DNA of 64,000 nucleotides from Iodidimonas sp. SYSU 1G8. Its GTDB lineage: Bacteria > Pseudomonadota > Alphaproteobacteria > SMXS01. Numbering within the stretch: the stretch's first letter is position 1; the number at the start of each line of letters is the position of its first letter. This document shows, piece by piece, positions 8,114-16,962 of this stretch. Location of the stretch: positions 868,001 to 932,000 of the forward strand of contig NZ_JBBYXJ010000001.1 of NCBI RefSeq assembly GCF_039655775.1, given 5' to 3'. The notes below the pieces were generated by a model, which ran no database searches, was not told where the DNA came from, and saw only the letters and a list, made by a program, of their open reading frames with translations. The position numbers and the translations under genes are program-made.

Positions 8114-9349
8114 CTAGAACTTCTCGATCTCGAGGTGCAGCTCGCCCAGGCCATGCAGCAGGGCGTTCGGCACATAGACCAGTTCCTCGTGCCCTTCCGC
8201 CAGCTTCCAGCTTTTCAGCTCATCGAGAATGATGTTGAAGGCGACCATGAGTTCCTGGCGGGCGAGGACATGGCCGAGACACATATGGATGCCGTAGCCG
8301 AAGGCCAGATGCTCCATGCTGTTCTTGCGGTCGAGATCGAGGGTCTCGGCATCCTCGAACACCGTCTCGTCCCGGTTGGCCGAATCCCAGCGGATCAGCA
8401 GCTTCGAGCCGGCGGGGATCTGGACGCCGTGGACTTCGGTGTCCTCGAGCGTGACGCGCCACATGCCAGCCGAGGGGGATTCGAGGCGCAGGATTTCCTC
8501 GATGAACTGGCCGATCAGCGACCGGTCGGCGCGCAGCCGCTCGAGCACGTCGGGACGGCGCACCAAATGCACCATGCCCGCGGCGAGCGTGGCGGTGGTG
8601 GTCTCGTTGCCGGCCACCAGGATCTGCTGGATGATCGACAGCATCTCGGGGATATCGAGCGGCCGTTCGCCCTCGATGCGGGCGTGGACCAGCGCCGAGA
8701 CCACGTCATCGGCCGGGTTCAGGCGGCGCTCCTCGATGCGCTCGACGAAGTAGTGCTGGAATTCGACCACCTGCTCGGCGATGTAGATGTCCTGCTCGGG
8801 CGTTGTCACCAGCGAGAAGCGGGCAACGGCGCAATCGGACCAGTGCTTGAACTTGGGCAGGTCGTCGCGCGAGACGCCGAGCGCGTCGGCGATCACCCAG
8901 ACGGGCAGCGGCACCGCGACCTTGTCGAAGAAGTCCACCGTACCGCTTTGCGGCAGCTGGGCCATCAGGTGATGGACGATTTCTTCCATGTGGGGGCGCA
9001 GCTCGCGCACCCGCTTTTCCGAGAAGGCGGGATTGACCAGCGCGCGGTAGCGGTTATGGGCGGGCGCATCGCGCGTCAGCATGGTGGCGACGCCCGGATA
9101 GCCCTTGGCGAGGACTTCGGCGACGCGGGGATCGGGCGCGGCGGGCTGCATCAGCCGGTCGAATTCGCTGGAGAAGATCTTGGGCTTGCGCGCGACCAGC
9201 TTGACGTCGGCGTACTGGGTGATGAAGTAGACCTCGGCGCCCGGCATCTTGTAGACCGGCGCCTCTTCCCGGGCCTTCTTGTAGAATTCGAAGGGGGATT
9301 TCATCACTTCAGGGCTGAAGAAGTTGAACTCCCCAAGGGCCTTGTTCAT
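8114..9349 (-). CDS. Cytochrome P450 monooxygenase (first of two)
   Basis: 411-residue soluble bacterial P450. The I-helix oxygen-activation motif AGNETTTATLA, the K-helix ExxR in EEILRLESP and the heme loop FGYGIHMCLG with its proximal Cys are intact. It would hydroxylate a hydrophobic substrate using an external ferredoxin and reductase, which are not in the window. I set the start at ATG 9349 (MNKALGEF) because GGAG lies 7 nt upstream; the frame stays open to 9406. It follows the reductase at 9449 on the same strand, but a terminator lies between them. Confidence 0.95.
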   Translation of the reverse strand: MNKALGEFNFFSPEVMKSPFEFYKKAREEAPVYKMPGAEVYFITQYADVKLVARKPKIFSSEFDRLMQPAAPDPRVAEVLAKGYPGVATMLTRDAPAHNRYRALVNPAFSEKRVRELRPHMEEIVHHLMAQLPQSGTVDFFDKVAVPLPVWVIADALGVSRDDLPKFKHWSDCAVARFSLVTTPEQDIYIAEQVVEFQHYFVERIEERRLNPADDVVSALVHARIEGERPLDIPEMLSIIQQILVAGNETTTATLAAGMVHLVRRPDVLERLRADRSLIGQFIEEILRLESPSAGMWRVTLEDTEVHGVQIPAGSKLLIRWDSANRDETVFEDAETLDLDRKNSMEHLAFGYGIHMCLGHVLARQELMVAFNIILDELKSWKLAEGHEELVYVPNALLHGLGELHLEIEKF

Positions 9350-9372
9350 GTCACGCTCCGTTGATCCAGCAC

Positions 9373-9420
9373 CAAAAAAGTTCGGCGGCGCTGCCGGTTT
9401 TATCACCGGAGGCGCCGCCG
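9373..9420 (-). terminator. Rho-independent terminator after the CurA/PTGR-type reductase gene
   Basis: Arms 9383-9398 and 9405-9420 form a 16-bp GC-rich stem with two central mismatches; on the minus strand it is followed by six T (plus-strand A run 9374-9379). It lies 29 nt past the stop of the gene at 9449 and just upstream of the P450 start, so the P450 probably has its own promoter or depends on read-through. Confidence 0.8.
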
Positions 9421-9448
9421 TGCAGCGTTAATTTTTGGTACGGCGCGG

Positions 9449-10459
9449 TCAGGCGATCCGGATCAGCTGCTTGCCGATATTGTCGCCGGTGAAGAGCCGG
9501 ATCAGTCCCTTGGGCAGGTTCTCGAAGCCGTCGAGCATGTCGATGCGGTACTTGAGTTTGCCGTCGGCGATCCACTTGCCCATGATTTCCGTCCACTCCT
9601 TGTAGCGGTGGACATGGTCGACGATGATGAAACCGGTCATGGTCGCGCGCGAATAGACCAGGTTGAAATAGTTCTTCGGTCCCTCGATCGGGCCTGACTT
9701 GTTATAGCGCGAGATGCCGCCGCAGATAACGACGCGGGCATTCATGGCGAGATTGGCCAGCGCGATGTCGAGGATTTCGCCGCCCACATTGTCGTAGTAG
9801 ATATCGAGACCCTTGGGGAACAGTTCCTTCACCCGCGCGGCGACGTCTTCGGTCTTGTAGTTGATGGCGGCGTCGAAGCCGAGCTCCTCGGTCAGCCAGC
9901 GGCATTTCTCATCCGAGCCGGCGATGCCGACCACCTTGCCGGCGCCCAGGATCTTGGCGATCTGCCCGGCGAGCGAGCCAACCGCGCCGGCGGCGCCCGA
10001 TACGAGCACGTTGCAGCCGGGCGTCGGCTTGCCCACTTCGGCCATGCCGTAATAGGCGGTGAAGCCGGTGCCGCCGAACACGTAGAGAGCCGCCTCGCCC
10101 GCGACGCCGTCGGGGATGCGGCTGACCATGCCCTTGCCGTCCGACACCAGATAGTCCTGGAAGCCGAACAGGCCCTGGACGCGCTGGCCGACCTTGTAGT
10201 CCGGATTGTTGGACTCGATGACGGTGCCGACGCCGAGCGCGCGCATGACGTCGCCGATCTGGAGCGGCGCGGCGTAGTTGGCCCGGTTTTCCATCTGGCC
10301 GCGCAGGGCGGGTTCGACGGCGACGATTTCCTGATGGATCAGGAATTCGCCCTCGCCCGGCTCGGGCATGGGCGTCTCGACGTATTTGAAGTCGCTTTCC
10401 TTGACCAGGCCTTCCGGCCGCGCGGCGATCAGAAACTGACGGTTCTTGCTGTTGGACAT
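9449..10459 (-). CDS. NADP-dependent MDR-family oxidoreductase (CurA/PTGR-like enone or double-bond reductase)
   Basis: 336-residue zinc-free medium-chain dehydrogenase/reductase. It begins SKNRQFLIAARPEG as in CurA/prostaglandin-reductase-like proteins. The nucleotide-binding stretch VSGAAGAVGSLAGQIAK is followed by KVVGIAGSDEKC and YYDNVGG. Members reduce activated C=C bonds of enones with NADPH. ATG 10459 has GGAG upstream; a frame extension to 10600 has no such signal. The gene is divergent from the SDR at 10600 and fits reduction of an unsaturated intermediate in the surrounding catabolic region. Confidence 0.92.
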   Translation of the reverse strand: MSNSKNRQFLIAARPEGLVKESDFKYVETPMPEPGEGEFLIHQEIVAVEPALRGQMENRANYAAPLQIGDVMRALGVGTVIESNNPDYKVGQRVQGLFGFQDYLVSDGKGMVSRIPDGVAGEAALYVFGGTGFTAYYGMAEVGKPTPGCNVLVSGAAGAVGSLAGQIAKILGAGKVVGIAGSDEKCRWLTEELGFDAAINYKTEDVAARVKELFPKGLDIYYDNVGGEILDIALANLAMNARVVICGGISRYNKSGPIEGPKNYFNLVYSRATMTGFIIVDHVHRYKEWTEIMGKWIADGKLKYRIDMLDGFENLPKGLIRLFTGDNIGKQLIRIA

Positions 10460-10599
10460 GCCGAAACTCCTGCACACATGAATAATCTTCCCGGCGGAAA
10501 ACCTAGCATAGGAAGCGCCGTCCACAAGGCGAATTGGCTTTCCATGCCGGGTAGCCTGTTGCCATACTTCCCGCGCGCAGAACCAGAAAACGGGAGACA

Positions 10600-11364
10600 A
10601 TGATGGGACGCGTTCAGGGAAAGATTGCCATCGTCACGGGTGCGGCGTCCGATCCAGGGCTGGGAAGGACCACGGCGATGACGCTAGCGCGCGAAGGCGC
10701 CAAGCTGGTCGTCACCGACGTGGATGCCAAGGGCGCGGAAGACTGCGCCCAGAAAATTCGCGACGCGGGGGGCGAAGCCATCGCGCTGCATCAGGACGTC
10801 ACGTCGGAGGAGGTCTGGCAGCAGGTCATCGCCAAGACCATCGAGACCTATGGCCGGCTCGATATTCTGGTGAACAATGCCGGCATCGCCGTGCTCAAGC
10901 TGCTCGACGATCTGTCGCTGGACGACTGGAACCGGCAGATCAACGTCAACCTGACCAGCGTCTTCCTGGGCTGCAAGTACGCGGTGCCGGAGATGCGCAA
11001 GGCGGGCGGCGGCTCGATCGTCAACCTGTCCTCGGTCGCGGGCCTGATCGGGCTGAAGAGCTGCATCGCCTACAGCGCGTCGAAGGGCGGCGTGCGGCTA
11101 ATGACCAAGTCGCTGGCGCTGGAGCTGGGCCAGGACCAGATTCGCTGCAATTCGGTGCATCCGGGCGTGATCTGGACCAACATGCAGTCCGGCGCGCGCC
11201 AGGGCAGCAAGGAAGTCGGACAGGCGATGGCGGCCGGCCTGCCGCTGGGCCGCCTGGGCGAGCCCGAGGACATCGCCAACTGCATTCTCTATCTGGCGTC
11301 CGATGAATCCAACTATGTGACCGGCGCGGAATTCACCGTCGATGCCGGCATGACCGCCATGTAG
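10600..11364 (+). CDS. Short-chain dehydrogenase/reductase (classical SDR)
   Basis: 254-residue classical SDR. The glycine motif reads TGAASDPGLG, two residues longer than the usual TGxxxGxG. NNAG, the catalytic Ser in NLSSVAG and YSASK (Tyr, Lys) are all present. The Asp at the end of the second strand (VVTDVD) favours NAD(H). It probably oxidises or reduces an alcohol/ketone intermediate. Two in-frame ATGs (10600, 10603) follow GGGAGACA; either is possible. Divergent from the MDR gene with a 140-nt shared promoter region. Confidence 0.95.
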   Translation: MMGRVQGKIAIVTGAASDPGLGRTTAMTLAREGAKLVVTDVDAKGAEDCAQKIRDAGGEAIALHQDVTSEEVWQQVIAKTIETYGRLDILVNNAGIAVLKLLDDLSLDDWNRQINVNLTSVFLGCKYAVPEMRKAGGGSIVNLSSVAGLIGLKSCIAYSASKGGVRLMTKSLALELGQDQIRCNSVHPGVIWTNMQSGARQGSKEVGQAMAAGLPLGRLGEPEDIANCILYLASDESNYVTGAEFTVDAGMTAM

Positions 11365-11384
11365 GACCACGTACCGCCGGGCCT

Positions 11385-11711
11385 TTACCGGCTCGGCGGT
11401 TCCGCCACGGCCATGCAGTCGCGGGCGACCTTCTTCATCAGACGGGACTCCCGGGTCTGGAAGGGTCCGCTGGCGCCGACGCGCAGGAAGAACTCCTTCA
11501 GGTCTTCCTTGGGAATTTCCTTGCGGATCCCCTGCCACTGACAGCGGCATACCTCGCCCGCGTTCTCGATGGTCGGCGGCAGGTAGGTGGCGCAGAACTT
11601 CACGAATTTCTTCTCGGCCTTGGCCTCGGCGCTGTCGAACAGGCCGCAGCCCGAAAGGGCCGGCAGACAGGCCAGCATCGCCAAAAGCGTCAGTGATCCG
11701 TGCCGAACCAT
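11385..11711 (-). CDS. Small putative lipoprotein, unknown function
   Basis: 108-residue protein with a lipoprotein signal peptide: basic MVRHG start, hydrophobic core and lipobox LSGC at about residue 21. The mature part is charged and helical, with two further Cys (CATYLPP, CRCQW) and one near the C-terminus (RDCMAV), so disulfides are possible in the periplasm. ATG 11711 follows a GGGGGAG site. It is convergent with the SDR at 10600. I do not recognise the family. Confidence 0.75.
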   Translation of the reverse strand: MVRHGSLTLLAMLACLPALSGCGLFDSAEAKAEKKFVKFCATYLPPTIENAGEVCRCQWQGIRKEIPKEDLKEFFLRVGASGPFQTRESRLMKKVARDCMAVAEPPSR

Positions 11712-11779
11712 CCCGTCTCCCCCAAGAGGCGCCTCATCCCACTATAGCAGCGGCGGGACCGGGCGGAAGCGACGGCAGC

Positions 11780-11806
11780 AAAAAAGGGGGCCACGAGGCC
11801 CCCTTC
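11780..11806 (-). terminator. Rho-independent terminator of the ThuA-like gene
   Basis: The stem GGGGGCC/GGCCCCC (11786-11792 with 11797-11803) has a 4-nt loop and, on the minus strand, runs into T residues (plus-strand A run 11780-11785). It begins about 20 nt after the stop at 11827. Confidence 0.88.
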
Positions 11807-11826
11807 CCGCCGCGACGATGCGCGTG

Positions 11827-12735
11827 TTACTCGGCCGCCTGCTTGGCCTGCGAACGGGCCCAGGCTTTCGCCTCGTCCGAACAGGCCCAGTTGATGGCCT
11901 GCCGCAGGATCTTGCGGAACGTCTCGTTCTTGTAGGTGGCGGGACCGTCGCCGAACTGCAGGTAGACGATCGGGCTGTTCTTGTAGGTCTTGATCCAGCC
12001 GACCAGATTGCTGCTCGGCGGATGCTCCCAGCCCTCGTTGGAATTGAAGTTGCCGGCGAGCGCCAGCTTGGAGGAGTAGAAGTTTTCCTTGGTGAACGGA
12101 TAGTCGCTGCGGAACAGCGGCGTCACCGAATCCTCGAACACTTCCGACATGTAGACTTCGTCGACGATCTCGAACGGCTCGATGCCTTCGGTGATCGGAT
12201 GGTTCATCACCGGCGACACCTTGTGCGGCACGTCGATGTTGTAGCCGGAATCCGGCTTGTCGACGCCGCGCGACTTCATCGGCTGGTAGAGGAAGTGGCC
12301 GCCAACGATCTCGGACCATTCCGGCCAGGCCGGCCAGGCGGCGCAGGCATGGTGCATGATGACCAGCGGGAAGCCCTGCTCCAGCATGGCCATCAGGCCA
12401 TCCTTGTAGAACTGGGGCGGCTCGTGGAAGGTCGGGACGCCGCCGCTGCCCGGCACGCGGTTGAACTCGATACCCGGCATGTCATAGAGCACGTAGCAGT
12501 CGAAGTGCTTGGCGGTTTCCGGGTTGAACATGGTCTGCGCGGCAGGGTGTTCGACGGCGGAATATTCCACGTCCTGATTGGATTCGAAGATGTTGTAGAA
12601 GGCGTCGCGCGCGAACGGATGTCCGCGCGTCACCAGCAGGATGTTCTTCTTGTCCGTGGGAAAGAAGGTCTGGCCGGTCGGCGCGGACCGGCTGCTGCTG
12701 CTGTGATAATCGGGTACGTCGTCTGCGGTTCCCAT
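11827..12735 (-). CDS. ThuA-like domain protein (glutamine-amidotransferase-like fold)
   Basis: 302-residue protein of the trehalose-utilisation ThuA-like family. Supporting stretches are ILLVTRGHPF near the start, DCYVLYDMPG, the histidine pair in VIMHHACAAWP and the segment HPITEGI typical of ThuA proteins. The exact reaction of most members is unknown; some are linked to sugar metabolism. ATG 12735 (MGTADD) follows AGGGGAAG. The gene stands alone between a terminator and the flippase gene. Family call good; function open. Confidence 0.82.
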   Translation of the reverse strand: MGTADDVPDYHSSSSRSAPTGQTFFPTDKKNILLVTRGHPFARDAFYNIFESNQDVEYSAVEHPAAQTMFNPETAKHFDCYVLYDMPGIEFNRVPGSGGVPTFHEPPQFYKDGLMAMLEQGFPLVIMHHACAAWPAWPEWSEIVGGHFLYQPMKSRGVDKPDSGYNIDVPHKVSPVMNHPITEGIEPFEIVDEVYMSEVFEDSVTPLFRSDYPFTKENFYSSKLALAGNFNSNEGWEHPPSSNLVGWIKTYKNSPIVYLQFGDGPATYKNETFRKILRQAINWACSDEAKAWARSQAKQAAE

Positions 12736-12819
12736 GGTCTTCCCCTTGCAAGAGTCTCGGTTCGGCCCCAACGCTAGATCAAGCGGCCTAGCGGCGCAAC
12801 AATTGGCGGCCGGGAACCT

Positions 12820-14313
12820 TCAGGATCGCCGGAACCTGCGGCAAAAGCCCGACCAGTAATCGCCCGCATGCTCGAGGACCTCGGTCTCGACGCCTTGAGG
12901 GCGCCCCGAGAGCGCCCAGAACAACAGCACCGCGATGCCGTACACGGCCGCTCCCAGCGGGACGTTGAAGCACAGCGACGCGATGGGGCCGAGCGGCAGC
13001 AGGGACTGGCTGAGCCTGATGGCGATCACCATGACGATGGCGGCCAGGAACAGGCGGCCGAACACCTTGAGAACGGCGAGGAACAGTCCCCGATGCGGCG
13101 ACAGCGCCAGCACCATCACCGCGAGGGCGACGCCGATGTCGATGACGCTGCGCGAGACCGCGACGCCGACGATCTCGGCATACCAGTAGGCTGCCGGCAT
13201 GAGCACGGCCGAGATCGCGACCTGTCCCCAGGACATGAGCGCCGTCAGACGCTGCCGCCCCTGCGCCACCAGCAGCGGCGCGGTGACCGAGCGGATGCAG
13301 GCTCCGAGCGCGGATAGCGCGAGTATCTGGAGCAGCAACGTGGCGCCGGACCACTGGTCGCCATAGACCGACAGGACGAACTCCTCGGCCAGGGCAAAGA
13401 GTCCGAGACTGGCCGCGAAGCCCAGCAAGGCCGCCGCGCCCAGCGCCTTGGTGACCGCCGAGACGAGCCGGACCGGGTCGTCATGGATACGGCTGTAGAC
13501 CGAATAGACGACGGGATTGAGCGGCGCGACCAACTCGCGCGTCGCCATCTCGGCCACGTTGGTCGCCAGATAATAGAGGCCGAGCCGCGTCGGCGTCACC
13601 AGCCCGCCCAGCACGAACTGGTCAAGCCGCTGTTCCAGGAACGAGCCCAGGCTGCCGAACGAGGTCCAGAGGGAGAAACTGATCAGCTCGCCGCGCGCCG
13701 CCAGGGAAAAGCGCGGCCGATAGCGGTGCATCATGTAGCTGGTCGCGACCTCGGCGACGGAGCGGGCGAGGATGCCCCAGATCAGCGCCCAGTAGCTGCG
13801 GAAGATGAAGGCCAGCGCGACGGTGGCGATGAAGCCGATCAGCTTGGGCCAGAACTGGAACCAGAAATGGCGGCCGAACTGGAAGTCGCGGCGGAACTCC
13901 ATGGTGCCGATGTTGCCGAAACCGGCGATGGCGGTGGCGAGAGCGATGATCAGCAGCACCTCGACGAGGCGTGGGTCGTCGAAATAGAGCGGCGCCAGCG
14001 GCGACAAGATGGCGATGGCGACCGCCGCGCCGACGCCGAGAATGACGTTGAAGGTCCAGGCCGTGTCGTAGTGCACGCGCTGCGGATCGGGATGCCGGAT
14101 CAGCGCCATGAAGGAGCCGGCCTCGGTCAGGGCGGTGACGAAGCCCGAGGCGAGAATGCCCATGGCGATGAGGCCGAAATCGTCCGGCGTCAAAAGGCGG
14201 GCGAGGATGACGGTGCTGACGAAGCCGAGCAGGCGCATGGCCCAGCGCAGGCCGATCATCCAGATCGACCCGGCCACCACCTTCTTGCCCATGGGCTCGA
14301 TATCGGAGGACAC
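12820..14313 (-). CDS. Polysaccharide/oligosaccharide flippase (MOP superfamily, Wzx-like)
   Basis: About 497 residues, overwhelmingly hydrophobic, with the start GKKVVAGSIWMIGLRWAMRL followed by a dozen or more membrane segments. This is the pattern of lipopolysaccharide/exopolysaccharide flippases, which move undecaprenyl-linked glycans across the inner membrane. I prefer a GTG start at 14313 because AGGGG lies just upstream; the ATG at 14292 has no ribosome site. No glycosyltransferase is adjacent, so it may serve a polysaccharide pathway encoded elsewhere, such as near 62841. Confidence 0.88.
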   Translation of the reverse strand: MSSDIEPMGKKVVAGSIWMIGLRWAMRLLGFVSTVILARLLTPDDFGLIAMGILASGFVTALTEAGSFMALIRHPDPQRVHYDTAWTFNVILGVGAAVAIAILSPLAPLYFDDPRLVEVLLIIALATAIAGFGNIGTMEFRRDFQFGRHFWFQFWPKLIGFIATVALAFIFRSYWALIWGILARSVAEVATSYMMHRYRPRFSLAARGELISFSLWTSFGSLGSFLEQRLDQFVLGGLVTPTRLGLYYLATNVAEMATRELVAPLNPVVYSVYSRIHDDPVRLVSAVTKALGAAALLGFAASLGLFALAEEFVLSVYGDQWSGATLLLQILALSALGACIRSVTAPLLVAQGRQRLTALMSWGQVAISAVLMPAAYWYAEIVGVAVSRSVIDIGVALAVMVLALSPHRGLFLAVLKVFGRLFLAAIVMVIAIRLSQSLLPLGPIASLCFNVPLGAAVYGIAVLLFWALSGRPQGVETEVLEHAGDYWSGFCRRFRRS

Positions 14314-14564
14314 TATTCCCCTCGGCGTCCGCGACGGATAAAGGCTTCGGCATGCCCCGCGGCGCCGCGGGAAGACGGCGATGCCGAACGGGGCCATGAT
14401 GGTGTGGCGGCACCCGAGGCGCCAGCGTTTCTTTCCGACAGTTCAAGTCCATGCCTGATAGCGCAGCGTGGATCGTGTGGGGGCGGTCATGAGAGGCCCA
14501 TCACCAACGTTTACTCGGTGCCCCATTGATTGCCTTCGGATACGCGAACAGGCATGCTTCTGGC

Positions 14565-14918
14565 ATGATGAATGATGACCATGACGGCTATATCGCAGCC
14601 GCACCGGAGCAGTTTCGCGTCATGCTGGGCCAATTGCGGGCACAACTATCGCGAGCACTACCCGACGCCGAAGAAGTCATTAAGTACGATATGCCCGGGT
14701 TTCAAATCGGAGAGACGATCATTGCGGGCTACGCTGCGTTTAGCAGACAATGCGGTCTGTACGTCGACGCTGGTGCGATTGCAGAGCACGCGAAAGAGAT
14801 CTCTTCCTTGAAACTCAAGGCAACCAAGACAGGCGTGACGTTCTCGGTAGCCAAACCCATCACCGGCCAACTCGTCGAGAAACTGGCGATCAGTTCGCGC
14901 CGGAAAAAAGGGTTCTGA
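14565..14918 (+). CDS. DUF1801 (YdhG-like) domain protein
   Basis: 117-residue protein matching the DUF1801 pattern: YIAAAPEQFR near the start, the core VIKYDMPGF, then GLYVDAG and the C-terminal helix. Members include proteins annotated as iron chaperones and many of unknown role; cytosolic. Two adjacent ATGs at 14565 and 14568; a frame extension to 14526 has no signal. Codon use is less GC-biased than in neighbours (AAGTACGATATGCC...), hinting at a more recent arrival. Convergent with the acyl-CoA dehydrogenase. Confidence 0.8.
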   Translation: MMNDDHDGYIAAAPEQFRVMLGQLRAQLSRALPDAEEVIKYDMPGFQIGETIIAGYAAFSRQCGLYVDAGAIAEHAKEISSLKLKATKTGVTFSVAKPITGQLVEKLAISSRRKKGF

Positions 14919-14939
14919 CAGTCATTGGGATTTGAATCC

Positions 14940-16106
14940 CTAGTACGACTTGGGCAACCCCAGCACCCGTTCGCCGATGAAGTTCAGGATCATGTGCGGG
15001 CTGACGGGCGCGATGCGGCCGAGCATGCTTTCGCGCATGTAGCGCTCCACATGGAATTCCTTGGCGTAGCCAAAACCGCCATGGGTCATGACCGCGTTCT
15101 GGCAGGCCTGGAAGCCGGCCTCGGCGGCGAGGTATTTGGCGGCGTTGGCCTCGGCGCCGCACGGCTCGCCGCGGTCGTACAGGCTTGCCGCCTTGAGCAC
15201 CATCAGCATGGCGGCCTCCAGCTGCATCCAGTCGAGCGCCAGGGGATGCTGGATCGCCTGGTTCTTGCCGATGGGCCGGTCGAACACGGTCCGCTCCTTC
15301 GCGTAGTGCGCCGCCTTGGCCAGGGCCGCCTGACCGAGGCCGATACATTCGGCGGCGATCAGGATGCGCTCCGGGTTCAGGCCGTGCAGCAGGTACTCGA
15401 AGCCCTTGCCTTCCTCGCCGATGAGGTCGTCGGCGGGGACCGGCAATCCGTCAATGAATACTTCATTTGAATCAACGGCTTTCCGGCCCATCTTCGAGAT
15501 TTCTCTTACCTGGACGTAGCGCCGGTCGAGGTCGGTATAGAACAGGCTGAGGCCGCCGGTCGGCTTGGCGCACTGCTCGCGCGGCGTGGTGCGCACCAGA
15601 ATGAGAATCTTGTTGGCGGTCTGGGCGGTGGAGGTCCAGACCTTCTTGCCGTGGATGACGTAGCCGGCGCCAGAGCGGTCGGCGCGGGTCTTGATCGCCG
15701 CCGTGTTCAGGCCCGCATCCGGTTCGGTGACGCCGAAGCAGGCCCGGTCCCGCCCGGCGATGATGGGCGGCAGGATGCGGCGGCGCTGTTCGGGAGTACC
15801 GAAGACCACGACCGGGTTGAGGCCGAAGATGTTCATATGGACGGCCGAAGCACCGGAGAAGCCGGCGCCCGAGCGGCCGATGGCGTGCATCATCAGCGCC
15901 GCTTCGGTAACGCCAAGGCCGCTTCCGCCCACCTCTTCCGGCATGGCGATGCCGAGCCAGCCGCCCTCGACCACCGCGCGGACGAACTCCTCGGGGAATT
16001 GTCCGTCGGTGTCGCGGGCGAGCCAGTAGGCATCATCGAACGGCGCGCAGAGCCGCTCGATGGCGCGGCGGACGGCTTCCTGCTCCTGCGTCAGCGCGAA
16101 GTCCAA
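14940..16106 (-). CDS. Acyl-CoA dehydrogenase
   Basis: 388-residue flavin acyl-CoA dehydrogenase introducing a 2,3 double bond. FAD-binding signatures CFGVTEPDAG and GKKVWTSTAQ and the C-terminal MTHGGFGYAKEFHVERY are present. The usual C-terminal base (IYEGT) is replaced by IAPVS; a Glu in NPERILIAAE, where isovaleryl-CoA dehydrogenase carries its base, may substitute. The start is TTG at 16106, preceded by GGGAGGG. It lies 35 nt downstream of the crotonase gene at 16142 on the same strand, so co-transcription is likely. Confidence 0.94.
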   Translation of the reverse strand: MDFALTQEQEAVRRAIERLCAPFDDAYWLARDTDGQFPEEFVRAVVEGGWLGIAMPEEVGGSGLGVTEAALMMHAIGRSGAGFSGASAVHMNIFGLNPVVVFGTPEQRRRILPPIIAGRDRACFGVTEPDAGLNTAAIKTRADRSGAGYVIHGKKVWTSTAQTANKILILVRTTPREQCAKPTGGLSLFYTDLDRRYVQVREISKMGRKAVDSNEVFIDGLPVPADDLIGEEGKGFEYLLHGLNPERILIAAECIGLGQAALAKAAHYAKERTVFDRPIGKNQAIQHPLALDWMQLEAAMLMVLKAASLYDRGEPCGAEANAAKYLAAEAGFQACQNAVMTHGGFGYAKEFHVERYMRESMLGRIAPVSPHMILNFIGERVLGLPKSY

Positions 16107-16141
16107 AAGCCGCCCTCCCCTTTTCTAATAATAACAGCTAC

Positions 16142-16933
16142 TTACGAGGCGTAGTTCGGCTTGCGCTTTTCAAGGAACGACTTGATTCCCTCGGCCACGT
16201 CGCCATTGGACACGGCGAGGATCTGGTTGCGGTCCTCCATGGCGATGGCGCTGTTCAGATCATTGCCGTCCACATTGGCCCAGAAGCATTCCTTGGTCAT
16301 GCGCAGGCCCAGCGGCGCGGTGGCGATCATGTCGTCGGCCAGGGACTTGCCCGCCGCGACCAGCTCTTCCATCGGCACCACGTCGGACACGAGGCCGGTG
16401 CGCAGCGCCCGGTTGGCGTCGATGAAGCGGCCGGTCATCAGCAGCTCGGCCGCGACCGAGGTGCCGACGAGGCGCGGCAGGTGATAGGAGGCGCCCATCT
16501 CGCAGCCCGACAGGCCGATCTTGATGAAGGCGCAGTTCATCTTGGTGCCTTCGGCGGCGATGCGCACGTCGCAGCCCAGCGCGATGGAGAAGCCGCCGCC
16601 TGCCGCGTAGCCGTGCAGCAGGCCGATGATCGGCTGCGGGCAGCGACGCATACGCATGACGATGCCGGAGAAGTTGCGCTGGCTCTTCATGCCCGTGTTG
16701 GTGGTGCTGTCCAGCGGCCGTTCCGGGTCCTTCATGTCGAGCCCGGCGCAGAAGGCGCGGCCATTGCCCTTCAGCACCACGACGCGGACGTCGTAGTTGT
16801 TTTCCAGGCTTCCGAAATAGTGGTTCAGTTCGCGCACCATCTGGCGGCTCAGCGCATTCAGATTGTCGGGACGGTTGAACGTCACCCAGTCGATGGCACC
16901 GTCCTTCTCAATCAGCAGATTCTTGTATTCCAT
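16142..16933 (-). CDS. Enoyl-CoA hydratase/isomerase (crotonase) family protein
   Basis: 263-residue crotonase with oxyanion-hole stretch AFCAGLDM and GYAAGGGFSIALGCD. The hydratase Glu pair is absent (GGFSIA and AFIKIG), but GLSGCEMGASYHLPRLVG carries an acidic residue where dienoyl-CoA-isomerase-like members have theirs. Isomerase or another crotonase activity is therefore as likely as hydration. AAAGG precedes ATG 16933. It sits between the LLM enzyme (29 nt upstream) and the acyl-CoA dehydrogenase, forming a three-gene leftward operon. Confidence 0.92.
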   Translation of the reverse strand: MEYKNLLIEKDGAIDWVTFNRPDNLNALSRQMVRELNHYFGSLENNYDVRVVVLKGNGRAFCAGLDMKDPERPLDSTTNTGMKSQRNFSGIVMRMRRCPQPIIGLLHGYAAGGGFSIALGCDVRIAAEGTKMNCAFIKIGLSGCEMGASYHLPRLVGTSVAAELLMTGRFIDANRALRTGLVSDVVPMEELVAAGKSLADDMIATAPLGLRMTKECFWANVDGNDLNSAIAMEDRNQILAVSNGDVAEGIKSFLEKRKPNYAS

Positions 16934-16962
16934 GGCTCTTACCTTTCTCTTCCCTGAGTATT

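Noticed and set aside
6137..9364. A very long open frame (over 1000 codons) on the + strand across the ligase, ABM and P450 region
   Set aside because: It is antisense to well-supported genes with complete motifs, has no ribosome site, and its low-complexity Gly/Asp/Arg/His-rich translation is typical of the GC-rich reverse frame.
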